NCBI GenBank assembly: GCA_035358715.1
Contig: DAOPPX010000004.1
Span: 1 to 64,000, forward strand
From: UBA8199 sp035358715
Lineage (GTDB): Bacteria; Verrucomicrobiota; Verrucomicrobiia; Limisphaerales; UBA8199
DNA length: 64,000 nucleotides
Reading direction: 5' to 3'
Both the position numbers and the translations under genes were made by a program. The notes beneath the pieces are model-generated. The model was not told the origin of the DNA. It was given only the letters and a program-made list of their open reading frames with translations, and ran no database searches. This document shows, one piece after another, positions 52,815 to 61,109 of the stretch (position 1 is the stretch's first letter; each line of letters begins with the position of its first letter).

Positions 52815-53893
52815 AAGCCCGACTACTCGAGCGCGCCGACGTGCTGAAGCTGGTGGACCTGCTCCGGCAGCAAGGCTACGAGGTGTTTGCGCCGTTTGCC
52901 GGGCGCGGGCGCGACACGTGGTTCGACCTGGTCACCGACGAGAACCGCGACCGCATCCAGGTCCACCTGCCCAACCCCTATTACCCGCCGAAGCGTTTTG
53001 TCCTGCCCCACATCGAACGGCTGCTGAAGGTGCGGCAGCACGACGGCACGATTCAAGTCGAGCCCACCTACCGCGAGCGCAAGCGCGCCATCTTCGGCAT
53101 CCGCTCCTGCGACCTGTCCGGCATCTGGCACCTGGACCGCTTCTACCTCGGGCGCGAGTTCCGCGATCTCTACTACCAGAAGCGCCGGGAGAATGTGCTC
53201 CTGATCAATGTGGTGTGCACCGATCCGGAGCGCGATGTCAACGACGAGTGCTTCTGTGTCTGCGCCGATACCGGCCCGGCGGCGCGCGACCACTTCGACC
53301 TGCAGCTCATGGACCTGGGCGGGGAGTTCATGTCCGTGGCCGGAACGCCTGCGGGCGAGGCGTTCTTTGCCCAGCCGATGTTCAAGCCGGCCACGCCGGC
53401 GCACGTCGAGAAGCGCCGCGTCATTCTGGAAGAGGTCCGCAAGCGGTTCAAGACCACCACAAGCTGGTTCGCGGCCACCGTGCGCTACGTTTCGCAGGGC
53501 GGCATCCTCGAGAAGACCTGGGAGGAAATTGGCAACCGCTGCCTGGAGTGCGGCGGCTGCACATACGTCTGCCCCGCCTGCACCTGCTTCACCGTCAGCG
53601 ACCGCCAGGTTGGCCCGAATGAAATCGAGCGGGTGCGTATCTGGGACGCCTGCGCCCTGAGCGGGTTCACGCGCATGGCCGGCGGCTTCAACCCGCGCCG
53701 CGCGGTGCACGACCGCCGCAACCGCCGCTTTATGCGCAAGCTGGCTCATTACTTCATCCAGCGCGAGTTGACAATGGCCTGCGTGGGCTGCGGCCGCTGC
53801 GCAGCGGTTTGCCACGGAGATGTCGGCATGCCCAGCGTGGTCGAGATGATCCGGCGGGCGACCGCCGCCACCGACAAAATTCCACCCTCATGA
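52811..53893 (+). CDS. Iron-sulfur subunit, sulfhydrogenase beta (HydB)-like
   Basis: A 360-residue Fe-S protein. The N-terminal domain (YERKR-type segment RERKRAIFGIRSCDLSGIWH) is like that in the HydB/AsrA beta subunits of sulfhydrogenases. The C-terminal part has two [4Fe-4S] sets: CLECGGCTYVCPACTCF (Cys244, 247, 250, 254) and CVGCGRCAAVCHGDVGMP (Cys324, 327, 330, 334). It would carry electrons between the flavoprotein encoded next and the rest of the complex. Its ATG overlaps the stop of the upstream gene. Confidence 0.88.
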   Translation: MKARLLERADVLKLVDLLRQQGYEVFAPFAGRGRDTWFDLVTDENRDRIQVHLPNPYYPPKRFVLPHIERLLKVRQHDGTIQVEPTYRERKRAIFGIRSCDLSGIWHLDRFYLGREFRDLYYQKRRENVLLINVVCTDPERDVNDECFCVCADTGPAARDHFDLQLMDLGGEFMSVAGTPAGEAFFAQPMFKPATPAHVEKRRVILEEVRKRFKTTTSWFAATVRYVSQGGILEKTWEEIGNRCLECGGCTYVCPACTCFTVSDRQVGPNEIERVRIWDACALSGFTRMAGGFNPRRAVHDRRNRRFMRKLAHYFIQRELTMACVGCGRCAAVCHGDVGMPSVVEMIRRATAATDKIPPS

Positions 53894-54765
53894 GCCAGGC
53901 CATCACCAGTCCAACTTCGGTGAACGGGGCGGCGGAAAATATCTACCTGCCAAAGCTGGCAGTGCTGGACCGGGTCAGCGACGACATCCCCGAAGTGAAG
54001 ACCTTCTACTGGCACTTCGAGGACCCGGCGGAGCAGGCGAAGTTCAAACGGTTCCGCCCCGGCCAGTTTGCGCAGGTGTCGCTGTTCGGCGTCGGCGAGT
54101 TCCCGGCGTCGCTGCCGCCCAGCCCCACCGAAGACGAAACGTTCTTCACCATCCGCACCGTCGGCAGTTGCACCGCCGCGCTGCACCAGTTGAAGCCCGG
54201 CGACCGGTTTGCCGTCCGCGGGCCCTACGGCAATGGGTTCTCCATGGAGGATTACTACGGGAAGAACCTGGTGTTTGTGGCCGGGGGCATTGGGCTCATC
54301 CCGCTCCGCTCCTGCATCGTTTACGCGCTGAAGCACCGGGACAAGTATCAGCGCATCCAGATCTTCTATGGGGCCAAAACGCCGAGGGAGTTAATGTATG
54401 TCCCCAATCTGCGCGAGTGGCAGAAATCGGCGGGCGTCGAGTGCTACCTCACGGTGGATCGCGCGGCGGAGGGCTGGGACGGCAACGTGGGCGTGGTCGG
54501 CAGCCTCTTCAAGCGGCCCGGGGTGCGGGTGCCGGTGGACAACACCATCGCCTTTGTCTGCGGCCCGCCCATCATGTTCCGCTTCGTCATCAAGGACCTC
54601 CTGGCGATGGGCTTCCGGGAGAAGGACATCGTCTCGACGCTCGAGCGGTATATGAAGTGCGGGGTCGGCAAGTGCGGCCACTGCTGCATCGGTGTGGCTT
54701 ACGTGTGCGTGGACGGCCCTGTGTTCACCTACGAGCAGATCAAGAAGCTGGGGGAGGATATCTGA
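53890..54765 (+). CDS. FAD/NAD(P)-binding reductase, sulfhydrogenase gamma (HydG)-like
   Basis: A 291-residue ferredoxin-NADP-reductase-like flavoprotein. FAD/NAD(P) motifs are RGPYGNGF (110-117), AGGIGLIPLR (131-140) and CGPPIMFR (224-231). The C-terminal [2Fe-2S] motif has Cys257, Cys262, Cys265 and Cys273 (MKCGVGKCGHCCIG). In Pyrococcus sulfhydrogenases, HydG binds NADP(H). Its presence here suggests pyridine-nucleotide coupling to the membrane hydrogenase. ATGA overlap with hydB; a one-base overlap (TGATG) with the next gene. Confidence 0.9.
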   Translation: MSQAITSPTSVNGAAENIYLPKLAVLDRVSDDIPEVKTFYWHFEDPAEQAKFKRFRPGQFAQVSLFGVGEFPASLPPSPTEDETFFTIRTVGSCTAALHQLKPGDRFAVRGPYGNGFSMEDYYGKNLVFVAGGIGLIPLRSCIVYALKHRDKYQRIQIFYGAKTPRELMYVPNLREWQKSAGVECYLTVDRAAEGWDGNVGVVGSLFKRPGVRVPVDNTIAFVCGPPIMFRFVIKDLLAMGFREKDIVSTLERYMKCGVGKCGHCCIGVAYVCVDGPVFTYEQIKKLGEDI

Positions 54766-55529
54766 TGCCCGACCTGCGCCAGCAACTCCTGCAACTCCTC
54801 CAGGGCCCGGTTTGCCTGATGGGCCTGGGGAATGTGGATTACGGGGATGATGGATTCGGGGTGCGATTGGCGGAGGCGCTGATAGGAGCCGACAAACCGG
54901 AGACTAGTGCAGAATTCCTGAGCTCCGGCGGGCCTAGCGCTACGTTCCCCCTCACCCCAACCCTCTCCCTTGGGGAGAGGGGGAATCGCCTCCCGTCTCG
55001 CGACGAATCCAGACGCTGCAACCTCGTACTGAACCGGACGACGGTGCTCCCTCTCCCTAAGGGAGAGGGTTGGGGTGAGGGGAACGGGAGCGCGGAACTG
55101 GGACCTCGGCACCTCCTCCTCAATGCCGGCGTGAGTCCCGAGCGCTTCATCGGCCGGCTAGCGGTTGAAGGGTTTGACCACGTCATATTCCTCGATGCTG
55201 TGGAATTTGGCGGCGCGCCCGGCTCGGTGGTCCTGCTCGACTCGCAGGAGATGGCCGCCCGGTTTCCGCAGGTCTCCACGCATAAGCTCTCGCTGGGCCT
55301 GTTGGCGCGGCAGATCGAGGCCACTGGCCGCACGCGAGCCTGGCTCCTGGGCGTGCAGCCGGGGTCGCTCAAACCGTGCGACGCCTTGACTCCGGCCGTG
55401 CAAGCCACTCTTGAGCTGCTGATCGAGCTACTGACAGCCTGCCTGCGAGAACGCTCGCCTTCCCGGGCCGGGCAGCGGGACCTGAGCCCCGTTGCTACGG
55501 GTGCTGCGACGATGGAGGTGATGGCATGA
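54765..55529 (+). CDS. Hydrogenase maturation protease, HycI/HyaD-type, with in-frame repeat insertion
   Basis: A 254-residue protein against about 150-170 for the family. Family parts are MGLGNVDYGDDGFGVRLAEA (residues ~18-37), LNAGVSPERFIGRLAVEGFD (~119-138), VIFLDAVEFGGAPGSVVLLD and STHKLSLGLLARQI, then LLGVQPGSLKPCDALTPAV. Between the first and second blocks, residues ~61-108 are encoded by a palindromic repeat (54945-55083). A further C-terminal tail of about 35 residues is also unusual. The protease would remove the C-terminal tail of the large subunit two genes downstream. Confidence 0.88.
   Translation: MPDLRQQLLQLLQGPVCLMGLGNVDYGDDGFGVRLAEALIGADKPETSAEFLSSGGPSATFPLTPTLSLGERGNRLPSRDESRRCNLVLNRTTVLPLPKGEGWGEGNGSAELGPRHLLLNAGVSPERFIGRLAVEGFDHVIFLDAVEFGGAPGSVVLLDSQEMAARFPQVSTHKLSLGLLARQIEATGRTRAWLLGVQPGSLKPCDALTPAVQATLELLIELLTACLRERSPSRAGQRDLSPVATGAATMEVMA
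54945..55083. repeat. REP-type inverted repeat inserted in frame within the protease gene
   Basis: The left half starts TTCCCCCTCACCCCAACCCT and the right half ends GAGGGTTGGGGTGAGGGG; these outer parts are inverted copies. It has the same layout and size as 27512-27648. The codons read as a peptide starting FPLTPTLSLGERG and ending PLPKGEGWGEG. No stop occurs in the gene's frame, so the inserted sequence is translated. Confidence 0.85.
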
Positions 55530-57442
55530 CTCCCGAACAATCTGTCATAGCTGCCGTTGTCCTCTGCATCGTCGGCGCGGTGCTTACCTTGCTGGTTTCG
55601 CGGAACAAGACGGTCGCGGGCTGGCTGGCGTTCGCGTTCACCCTGGCGACAGCGGTGATGATGGTCTCCACAGTGGCCAGGGTTCTCACGTCAGGCCCCG
55701 GGCATCCGGCGGAGTTTGCCATCCTTCCGCAAATGGGCCTGGTCCTGCGGGTGTACGTGGACGGCTTGACCGCGGTCTTTCTGCTGTTGACCGCGCTGAT
55801 TTCCGTGCCCGCCGCGCTCTACTCGATTGTTTACATGCGGAGCTACGAGGACTACGGCGTGGCGCGCTACTATCCTTACTTCCTCATCTTCCTGGCGGCG
55901 ATGTATGGCCTGGTCAGCACCACCGACATGATGTGGTTCTTCTTCATCTTCTGGCAGATGATGACTTTGCCGGGCTACGCCCTCATCCGGTTCGAGCACC
56001 GGAAACCCGCCAACATCCGCGCCGCGAACAAGTATCTGCTCATGATGCAAATTGCCTGCGCCGCCACCATGATCGGCGCCGAATTGCTGGCGGTGACGGG
56101 CGCGGCAGCGAGCGGCAGCTCGGCCCTGAAGTATGACTTCGACACTGTCAGCGCCAACCTGCCGGCCATGCTCAGCGCCCGGCCCGGTGCGACCGCCCTG
56201 GCCTTCGCGCTGTTCCTTGTGGGCTTCGGCATCAAGATGGGCATGTGGCCGTTTGGCCAGTTCTGGCTGCCGGACGCGCACCCCGCCGCTCCGTCACCCG
56301 TCAGCGCGATGCTCTCCGGCGTGATGATCAAGACGGGCGTTTATGGCCTTCTGCGCTACTTCCTCTGGTTGGTGCCGCCCGCCGGCCAGGCGGATTACCC
56401 GCTTGCCAAATGGGGGCTGGTCGTCGCCTTGCTGGGCACTATCACACTGTTCACCGGCACGATGCAGGCGCTCAAGCAGGAGCAGTCCAAGCGGCTGCTT
56501 GCTTTCCACAGCATCGGCCAGATCGGCTACATCCTCCTGGGAACCGGGGCGTGCATGAGCCTGCTGCCGTCGCTGGGGCCGAATGCCGCGGCACTCGCCG
56601 CCATCGGCTTCTATGGCGCGCTGCTCCATGTGCTCAACCACGGTCTCTTCAAGGCGCTGCTCTTCCTCAATGCCGGCTCGATGCTCCACGCGACGGGCAC
56701 GCAGGATCTGAACCGGATGGGCGGGCTGATGAAGTTCATGCCGCTGACCGCGATCACCGCCATCGTGGCGTCCTTCTCGATCTCAGGCGTGCCGCTCTTC
56801 AATGGCTTCGTCAGCAAGTGGACGATCTACGTGTCGGCGGTGCAGGGGAGCGGTTCCGCAAAATACCTCGCCGTGTTCGCCGTCATCGCCGTGCTGACCA
56901 GCGCCCTCACGCTCGCCTCCTTCATCAAGTTCTTCGGGGTGAGCTTCCTTTCCCGGGAGAGCGCGCTGGTGAAGGAGCAGGCCGCGCGGCATGGGCGGCT
57001 TGAAGTTGGCTGGACGATGCAGTTGCCGCAAGTCTGCCTGGCCCTCGCCTGCGTGCTGCTGGGCGTGGTGCCGGCCATCGGCTTCAGCCTGATGCAGCGC
57101 ACCCTGGAGACGAGCACCCAGGGGTTCGGCGCTGCGCTGGCCCAGGCTGTGCCGATGCAAACCGGCCTGTGGACGGGGGTGGCCCAAATGCAGTCGGCTG
57201 CCCTGTTCGCTCCCGTGATACTGGCCGTAGTGCTGGGCCTGATGTTGCTCGTCGTGCGCGGTCTTTCCAAACTGGGCAGCGCCTCCCGCCGGGCCGCCGC
57301 GCCCTGGCTCTGCGGCTACGTGCGCGAGGCGGATTGCCACCGCTACTCCGCCCACAACTTCTACGGCGAGATCAAACGCTACTTCCGCTGGCTGGGCGGC
57401 GCGCCCAAGCCGCAGCGCCAGCCGCCCACACCCAAGCCATGA
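55526..57442 (+). CDS. Proton-translocating antiporter-like subunit (HyfB/HycC/NuoL-like)
   Basis: A 638-residue membrane protein with about 14-16 helices, of the proton-conducting NuoL/M/N-Mrp family. Family residues are in FLPVYLSLWQ-type segments: GIKMGMWPFGQFWLPDAHPA, SGVMIKTGVYGLLRYF (conserved Lys), AFHSIGQIGYILLGTG and HVLNHGLFKALLFLNAGSML. It is the only antiporter-like subunit in the operon, as in the E. coli Hyc complex; Hyf complexes have three. It overlaps the protease gene by ATGA and the large-subunit gene by ATGA. Confidence 0.92.
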   Translation: MTPEQSVIAAVVLCIVGAVLTLLVSRNKTVAGWLAFAFTLATAVMMVSTVARVLTSGPGHPAEFAILPQMGLVLRVYVDGLTAVFLLLTALISVPAALYSIVYMRSYEDYGVARYYPYFLIFLAAMYGLVSTTDMMWFFFIFWQMMTLPGYALIRFEHRKPANIRAANKYLLMMQIACAATMIGAELLAVTGAAASGSSALKYDFDTVSANLPAMLSARPGATALAFALFLVGFGIKMGMWPFGQFWLPDAHPAAPSPVSAMLSGVMIKTGVYGLLRYFLWLVPPAGQADYPLAKWGLVVALLGTITLFTGTMQALKQEQSKRLLAFHSIGQIGYILLGTGACMSLLPSLGPNAAALAAIGFYGALLHVLNHGLFKALLFLNAGSMLHATGTQDLNRMGGLMKFMPLTAITAIVASFSISGVPLFNGFVSKWTIYVSAVQGSGSAKYLAVFAVIAVLTSALTLASFIKFFGVSFLSRESALVKEQAARHGRLEVGWTMQLPQVCLALACVLLGVVPAIGFSLMQRTLETSTQGFGAALAQAVPMQTGLWTGVAQMQSAALFAPVILAVVLGLMLLVVRGLSKLGSASRRAAAPWLCGYVREADCHRYSAHNFYGEIKRYFRWLGGAPKPQRQPPTPKP

Positions 57443-59109
57443 CCGCACGCGAGCGACTCAACCAGTTGAAAGAGAAGTTTGGCCCGGCCATCCAGCGGGC
57501 CGACTTGCCCGGTGACACCCGTCTGTTTGTCTATGTCGAGCCGTCCTCGCTCAAGGCGGTTTGCCAGCACATCTTCCGCGACCTGGACGCCCGCTACGTC
57601 ATCAGCATCGGGCTCGATGACCGGCCTGTCTCGGGCCAGTTCCTCGTCGCCCACGACTTCGCGTTCGACCGCGACCACCTGCTGTGCAGCGTGCTGGTCT
57701 ATCTGCCCCCCGACCATCCGAAGGTTGACAGCATTTCCGACCTCATCCCCGGCGCCAACTGGGCGGAGCGCGAGTTCCGCGACCTGCTCGGCATCGAGCC
57801 GGTGGGGCACCGTTACCCGAAGCGCCTGGTGCTTCCCGACGGTTGGCCCGACGGCGTGCATCCGCTGCGCAAGGACGTGCCCTGGAACCAGGTGCCGGAA
57901 GGTTTCGACGAAGAGGCTGAGTTCAAGTTCGACGACCCGCCCGAAGGCTGCACAGTGGTGCCCTTCGGGCCGTTCCACCCCACGCTCGACGAGCCCGCCC
58001 ATTTCCGCCTCTACGTCGAGGGCGAGATGGTGCGCGGCTGCGAATACCGCGGTTTCATGGTGCACCGCGGCATCGAGAAGCTGGCCGAGTCGGTCCTGAC
58101 CTACAACGACATCCCGATGATGGCCGAGCGCATCTGCGGCATCTGCGGCTGCGTGCACAACGTCGCCTATGCCCAGGCGGTCGAGTCGGCCGTGGCGCTG
58201 CGCCTGCCGCCCCGCGCCGAATACATCCGCACGATCATGCTCGAGATCGAGCGGCTCCACAGCCACCTGTTATGGGTCGGTCTGGCCTGCCACATTGTGG
58301 GCTTCGACACGCTCTTCATGCAGAGCTGGCGCATCCGCGAGCCCATCATGTGGATTGCCGAGAAGATCAGCGGCAACCGCAAAACCTACGCCCTGTGCGT
58401 CATCGGCGGCGTGCGCTGGGATATCACGCCCGAAGTCAAGGCCGAGCTCCGGCGCCTGCTGGACAAGCTGGAGGCGGAGTGGCGCGAGGTCGTCGCCGCC
58501 GTGAGCAAGGATAAGAACATCCAGAAACGCACCCGCGGCGTCGGCGTGGCGGATAAGACGCTGGTCAAGAACGCCGGCCTGATTGGGCCGGTGGCGCGCG
58601 CGGCGGGCGCGGACATTGATTGCCGCCGCGATCATCCCTATGCCGCCTATGACCGCGTGGACTTCGAGGTTATCACTGCCACCGGCTGCGACGTCTGGTC
58701 CCGCGTCGTGGTGCGCATGATGGAGGTGTTCGAGTCCATCCGGATCATTCGTCAGTGCCTGGAGAAGATGCCGGAAGGGCCGCTGCAAACCCCAATCACA
58801 GACGAGTTGCCGGTGGGGCGCCTGGGGCTGTCGTCGGTGGAGGCCCCGCGCGGCGAGAGCCATCATTTTGTCATTACCGGCGAGAACAATCGCCCGCACC
58901 GCTGGCGGGTGCGCGCGCCGACCTACCAGAACCTCCAGGCGGTGCCGATGATGATCAAGGACCAGCAACTGGCCGACATGACGATTTCCCTCGGCAGCAT
59001 AGATCCCTGCTTCTCGTGCACGGATCGGCTGGAGACGATTGACCTCAAGTCGGGCGCGTCCAGGGTGTGGTCGCAAGAGGAGCTGATACGGCTGGTGAGG
59101 AAGGCATAA
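57439..59109 (+). CDS. Group 4 [NiFe] hydrogenase large subunit fused to 30-kDa (NuoC-like) domain
   Basis: A 556-residue protein of the HycE/HyfG layout: a NuoC-like 30-kDa domain (about 1-165; WAEREFRDLLGIEPVGHRYP) then the large subunit. The L1 motif RICGICGCVH gives Cys233 and Cys236; the C-terminal DPCFSCTDR gives Cys524 and Cys527. All four nickel ligands are present, so this is a hydrogenase and not a complex I NuoD. A 26-residue tail after Arg530 is expected to be removed by the maturation protease encoded upstream, at the same point as in HycE. ATG 57439 overlaps the previous stop. Confidence 0.95.
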   Translation: MTARERLNQLKEKFGPAIQRADLPGDTRLFVYVEPSSLKAVCQHIFRDLDARYVISIGLDDRPVSGQFLVAHDFAFDRDHLLCSVLVYLPPDHPKVDSISDLIPGANWAEREFRDLLGIEPVGHRYPKRLVLPDGWPDGVHPLRKDVPWNQVPEGFDEEAEFKFDDPPEGCTVVPFGPFHPTLDEPAHFRLYVEGEMVRGCEYRGFMVHRGIEKLAESVLTYNDIPMMAERICGICGCVHNVAYAQAVESAVALRLPPRAEYIRTIMLEIERLHSHLLWVGLACHIVGFDTLFMQSWRIREPIMWIAEKISGNRKTYALCVIGGVRWDITPEVKAELRRLLDKLEAEWREVVAAVSKDKNIQKRTRGVGVADKTLVKNAGLIGPVARAAGADIDCRRDHPYAAYDRVDFEVITATGCDVWSRVVVRMMEVFESIRIIRQCLEKMPEGPLQTPITDELPVGRLGLSSVEAPRGESHHFVITGENNRPHRWRVRAPTYQNLQAVPMMIKDQQLADMTISLGSIDPCFSCTDRLETIDLKSGASRVWSQEELIRLVRKA

Positions 59110-59110
59110 C

Positions 59111-60031
59111 ATGAGCCTCTTGATCATCATCCTGGGCGTCCTGGCCAATGTCACCCTCGTCCTGCTTCTGGCCCCCTTGTTCCAGGGTGTGTTGCGCAAG
59201 GTGACGGCCCAAATCCAATCGCGCCAGGGACCGCCGCTCCGGCAACCCTACTTCGACCTCTTGAAACTGCTGGGCAAGGAAGACATCGAGTCCGGCCAGG
59301 CGCCGGCCATGCAGCGATTCGCAGCCTACCTGTCGCTGGCCACAGTGCTCACGCTCGCCGCCCTGGTGCCGATGGGCTTCCCCGCGCCGTTGAGCGGGGC
59401 GGGGGATGTCGTTCTGGTGATCTATCTCCTGACGCTCTCGGGCATCTGCACGCTGCTGGCGGGGTTGGCGGCGGGGTCCACCTATTCACTGGTCGGCATC
59501 AGCCGCGAGATGATGACCATGATCGCGCTGGAACCTCTGTTGGCCGTGGCGATTGTGGCCGGCGCCATCCACACGGGGTCGTTTCGGCTGGATACGGTTC
59601 TCAACGGCTCCGTCTACGCCGTCGGCGGTTTCCCCTGGTCGGGGCTGATCCTCCTGGGGGCGATGTTGCTGTCGTTCCAGGCGTTTGTGCAGCGGGTGCC
59701 GTTCGACATTTCCGAGGCGGAGACCGAGCTGATGGAAGGGCCGCTGATGGAATACTCCGGCCCGAAGCTGGCGCTGTTCAAGTATGCGCAGATGGCCAAG
59801 CTTGTCATCTACGGCGCGCTGTTCGTGGACCTGTTCGTGCCTTGGGGCTCGGCGCTGGCGTTCCCGTTTGGCTGGCTCATCTTCTGGCTCAAGGTGTGCG
59901 GCCTAGTGCTGCTGGTGACCCTCGTGGCGGCGACGCATGCCCGCTACCGGATTGACCAGGCCATTCGCTTCTTCGCCTCGCTGCTGGTCGTGGCCCTGGG
60001 GGCGCTGATCCTCGCCAGTTATGGCTACTGA
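59111..60031 (+). CDS. NuoH-like membrane subunit (HycD/HyfC)
   Basis: A 306-residue membrane protein with about eight helices, of the HycD/HyfC/NuoH family that anchors group 4 hydrogenases. Conserved segments are QSRQGPPLRQPYFDLLKLL, GISREMMTMIALEPLLAVAI, RVPFDISEAETELMEGPLME and YSGPKLALFKYAQMAK. It starts one base past the large-subunit stop. Confidence 0.95.
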   Translation: MSLLIIILGVLANVTLVLLLAPLFQGVLRKVTAQIQSRQGPPLRQPYFDLLKLLGKEDIESGQAPAMQRFAAYLSLATVLTLAALVPMGFPAPLSGAGDVVLVIYLLTLSGICTLLAGLAAGSTYSLVGISREMMTMIALEPLLAVAIVAGAIHTGSFRLDTVLNGSVYAVGGFPWSGLILLGAMLLSFQAFVQRVPFDISEAETELMEGPLMEYSGPKLALFKYAQMAKLVIYGALFVDLFVPWGSALAFPFGWLIFWLKVCGLVLLVTLVAATHARYRIDQAIRFFASLLVVALGALILASYGY

Positions 60032-60040
60032 GAAGCTCGC

Positions 60041-60565
60041 ATGTCACTCCTAAGCAAATTGCGGGAAACCCTGGTCTGCCTCAAAGCGGGGCGCGTCACG
60101 CTACCGTATCCCGCGCAGGCTCGCCCCTTGCCGGAGAAGTTCCGCGGGCGGCCGATCTTCAACGCGGCCAAGTGCGTCGGCTGCGCCGGCTGCGCCAACA
60201 ATTGCCCCGCCCGTGAAATCCTGGTGGTGGACGTGTGCCAGGAAATTCGCATCCTGCAATACCTCGGTCGCCGCTGCACTTACTGCGGGCGTTGCGCGGA
60301 TGTCTGTCCCGAAAAGGCCATCACCATGAGCCATGAGTTCGAGACCGCCACCGGCAGCATCGGCGACATCCGCCAGCGGCTCGAACTCTTCATGAGCACC
60401 TGTCAGCGCTGCGGCCGCTGCTTCAAGGAGCCCTCGCCCCTCGAGCAGTTGAAGCTCAAAGGCTACCGCTTCGACGACGTGCAAAACGAGCGCTGGATAC
60501 TCCGCTCCCGGGCTTACCTGCAAAGCGAACCGGTCGTGGACGACATCAAGATCGAGCTGGACTAG
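60041..60565 (+). CDS. 8Fe-ferredoxin-type electron-transfer subunit (HycF/HyfH/NuoI-like)
   Basis: A 174-residue Fe-S protein bridging the hydrogenase to the electron donor side. Cluster motif 1 is KCVGCAGCANNCPA (Cys45, 48, 51, 55) and motif 2 RCTYCGRCADVCPE (Cys79, 82, 85, 89). A third partial motif, TCQRCGRCFKEP, holds Cys121, 124 and 127. HycF-type proteins usually have two clusters, so the third triplet is extra and may bind a cluster with another ligand. It starts 9 bp after the NuoH-like gene. Confidence 0.9.
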   Translation: MSLLSKLRETLVCLKAGRVTLPYPAQARPLPEKFRGRPIFNAAKCVGCAGCANNCPAREILVVDVCQEIRILQYLGRRCTYCGRCADVCPEKAITMSHEFETATGSIGDIRQRLELFMSTCQRCGRCFKEPSPLEQLKLKGYRFDDVQNERWILRSRAYLQSEPVVDDIKIELD

Positions 60566-60568
60566 AGC

Positions 60569-61105
60569 ATGTTAAAGAACCTCTGCCAGAAAATGTTCGG
60601 CCGCTCGCTGTGGGTCTATCACGCCAACAGCGGCGGGTGCAACGGCTGTGACATCGAAGTCCTCAACGTCCTTACTCCCTACTACGACGTCGAGCGCTTC
60701 GGCATCAAGCTGGTCGGCTCGCCCCGCCATGCAGACGTGATGCTCTGCCAGGGACCCGCGATGCGTTCCACGGCCAAGGCCCTCCGGCGTGCTTATGAAG
60801 CCATGCCCGCCCCCAAGCTCGTGTTTGCCATCGGCTCCTGCGCCTGCGGCGGCGGCATCTGGTTCGATTCCTACTCCGTCCTCGGCCCAGTCGAGAAGAT
60901 TGTCCCGGTGAACTTCTACATCCCCGGCTGCCCGCCGCGGCCCGAAGCCATCATTTACGGGGTCGCTGTGGCCGTGGGGCTGGTGGACAAGAAAGCCGCC
61001 CCGGTGACCTTCAAGCAACTCGAAATGCCGATCCCGCGCTACCACCCCAGCGACCTGCGCGGCTCCGGCGAGTTGGTCGTTTACGAGAAAGCCGAGAAGG
61101 TGTAG
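60569..61105 (+). CDS. Group 4 [NiFe] hydrogenase small subunit (HycG/HyfI-like)
   Basis: A 178-residue NuoB-like small subunit with the proximal [4Fe-4S] ligands Cys24 and Cys27 (SGGCNGCDIE), Cys91 (GSCACGGG) and Cys121 (PGCPPRPEAI). LGPVEKIVPVNFYIPGCPPR is the family hallmark. It lacks the twin-arginine leader and long form of group 1-3 small subunits, as expected for a cytoplasmic-facing group 4 enzyme. It starts three bases after the Fe-S gene and is the last gene of the operon; the next gene is on the other strand. Confidence 0.95.
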   Translation: MLKNLCQKMFGRSLWVYHANSGGCNGCDIEVLNVLTPYYDVERFGIKLVGSPRHADVMLCQGPAMRSTAKALRRAYEAMPAPKLVFAIGSCACGGGIWFDSYSVLGPVEKIVPVNFYIPGCPPRPEAIIYGVAVAVGLVDKKAAPVTFKQLEMPIPRYHPSDLRGSGELVVYEKAEKV

Positions 61106-61109
61106 ACGC

